DNA of 64,000 bases, taken from positions 88,545,132 through 88,609,131 of the forward strand of contig CM035407.1 of the NCBI GenBank assembly GCA_020310875.1, written 5' to 3'. Source of the stretch: Ceratopteris richardii. Its lineage: Eukaryota; Streptophyta; Polypodiopsida; Polypodiales; Pteridaceae. Shown piece by piece: positions 63,795-64,000 of the stretch (position 1 is its first letter; every line of letters starts with the position of its first letter). Under the pieces are notes generated by a model. The model did not search any database. It saw nothing but the letters and a program-made list of their open reading frames with translations, and had not been told where the DNA came from. Made by a program: the position numbers and the translations under genes.

Positions 63795-64000
63795 TGTCGT
63801 AGAGGGGTGTGAAGGTAGGCTGGCGTTCATCTAAAAAGAATCGTGCTAACCTAACCGTGTGACTGCAAACAGGGTGCTTCTAAGTATGCTTAGGGCTTCG
63901 GTTGCTTGTTCAGTGTTTTCAATATTATTGTACTCAGACTTTATGGAATAACTCAGAAGACATCAAAGAAATCAATGGGAAATAATATTGATGTTAAATC
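63795..64000 (-). repeat. Element D 5' LTR, cut by the window edge
   Basis: Matches 57091-57296 with about nine differences. It directly follows the PBS, which fixes its inner end. The outer part lies beyond the window. Confidence 0.75.

Larger units (their letters stand above)
57091..64000 (-). mobile_element. Element D: LTR-type element with tRNA-Trp PBS and gag only
   Basis: A segment of at least 206 bp is directly repeated at 57091-57296 and 63795-64000 (about nine differences, near 95 percent identity by eye). Just inside the upper copy lies a PBS matching tRNA-Trp. The minus strand then has a 1.1-kb leader, a gag-like ORF pair and about 4 kb without recognised pol. This layout (LTR, PBS, gag, no pol) suggests a non-autonomous LTR element. 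The right LTR is cut by the window edge, so LTR length and target duplication are unknown. Confidence 0.7.

Overview
The window looks like repeat-dense nuclear DNA of a land plant with a large genome. Plant features are the Ty1/copia elements primed by initiator tRNA-Met, the Ty3/gypsy elements of the OTA (Athila/Tat-like) type primed by tRNA-Asp, and one plant U-box/ARM-repeat gene. I could not place the species from sequence alone. No rRNA, tRNA or organelle gene was seen. The only credible host gene is the intronless U-box E3 ligase gene at 10977-12920 (minus). Nearly everything else is LTR retrotransposon or its debris.

Layout: (1) 1-3155, the 5' part of a copia element on the minus strand, with a gag-pol frame open for 894 codons to the window edge, a PBS and a 196-bp LTR. 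(2) 3180-9150, overlapping wrecks of at least three copia copies. (3) 10977-13270, the U-box gene and its probable promoter. (4) 14607-38353, a nest: a copia fragment carrying a MITE-like and a TRIM-like insertion, then a second same-family copia (from 17024) split by an 11.3-kb gypsy element (gypsy B, 19443-30760) and again by gypsy C (32557-38353). (5) 38880-42556, an LTR with tRNA-Met-type PBS followed by a non-coding interior. (6) 42557-47340, a nearly complete copia copy whose 1420-codon frame has no frameshift but 11 stops, almost all TAG at former CAG codons. (7) about 48330-57090, gypsy A, the best preserved gypsy copy. (8) 57091-64000, the LTR-flanked element D, with a tRNA-Trp PBS and a gag-like ORF but no recognisable pol.

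The most unusual content is in the gypsy elements. A and B each carry, in the leader between PBS and gag, an array of about 22-23 short direct repeats (GATACGATAC, read on the + strand) spaced at 22-23 bp with unrelated 13-bp spacers. The arrays end in palindromic GGTATC-N-GATACC units at the promoter-proximal side. A, B and C share a tandemly duplicated integrase zinc-binding domain (identical H-x6-H-x30-C-x2-C spacing twice in A). Gypsy C also has a second aspartic-protease domain after the integrase, followed by a WVPK-type repeat region; B keeps the two ends of that extension around an internal deletion.

Limits: all boundaries and homologies were read by eye. LTR ends are good to a few bases where two copies could be compared and are estimates elsewhere. 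Strand is given for the element's sense direction.
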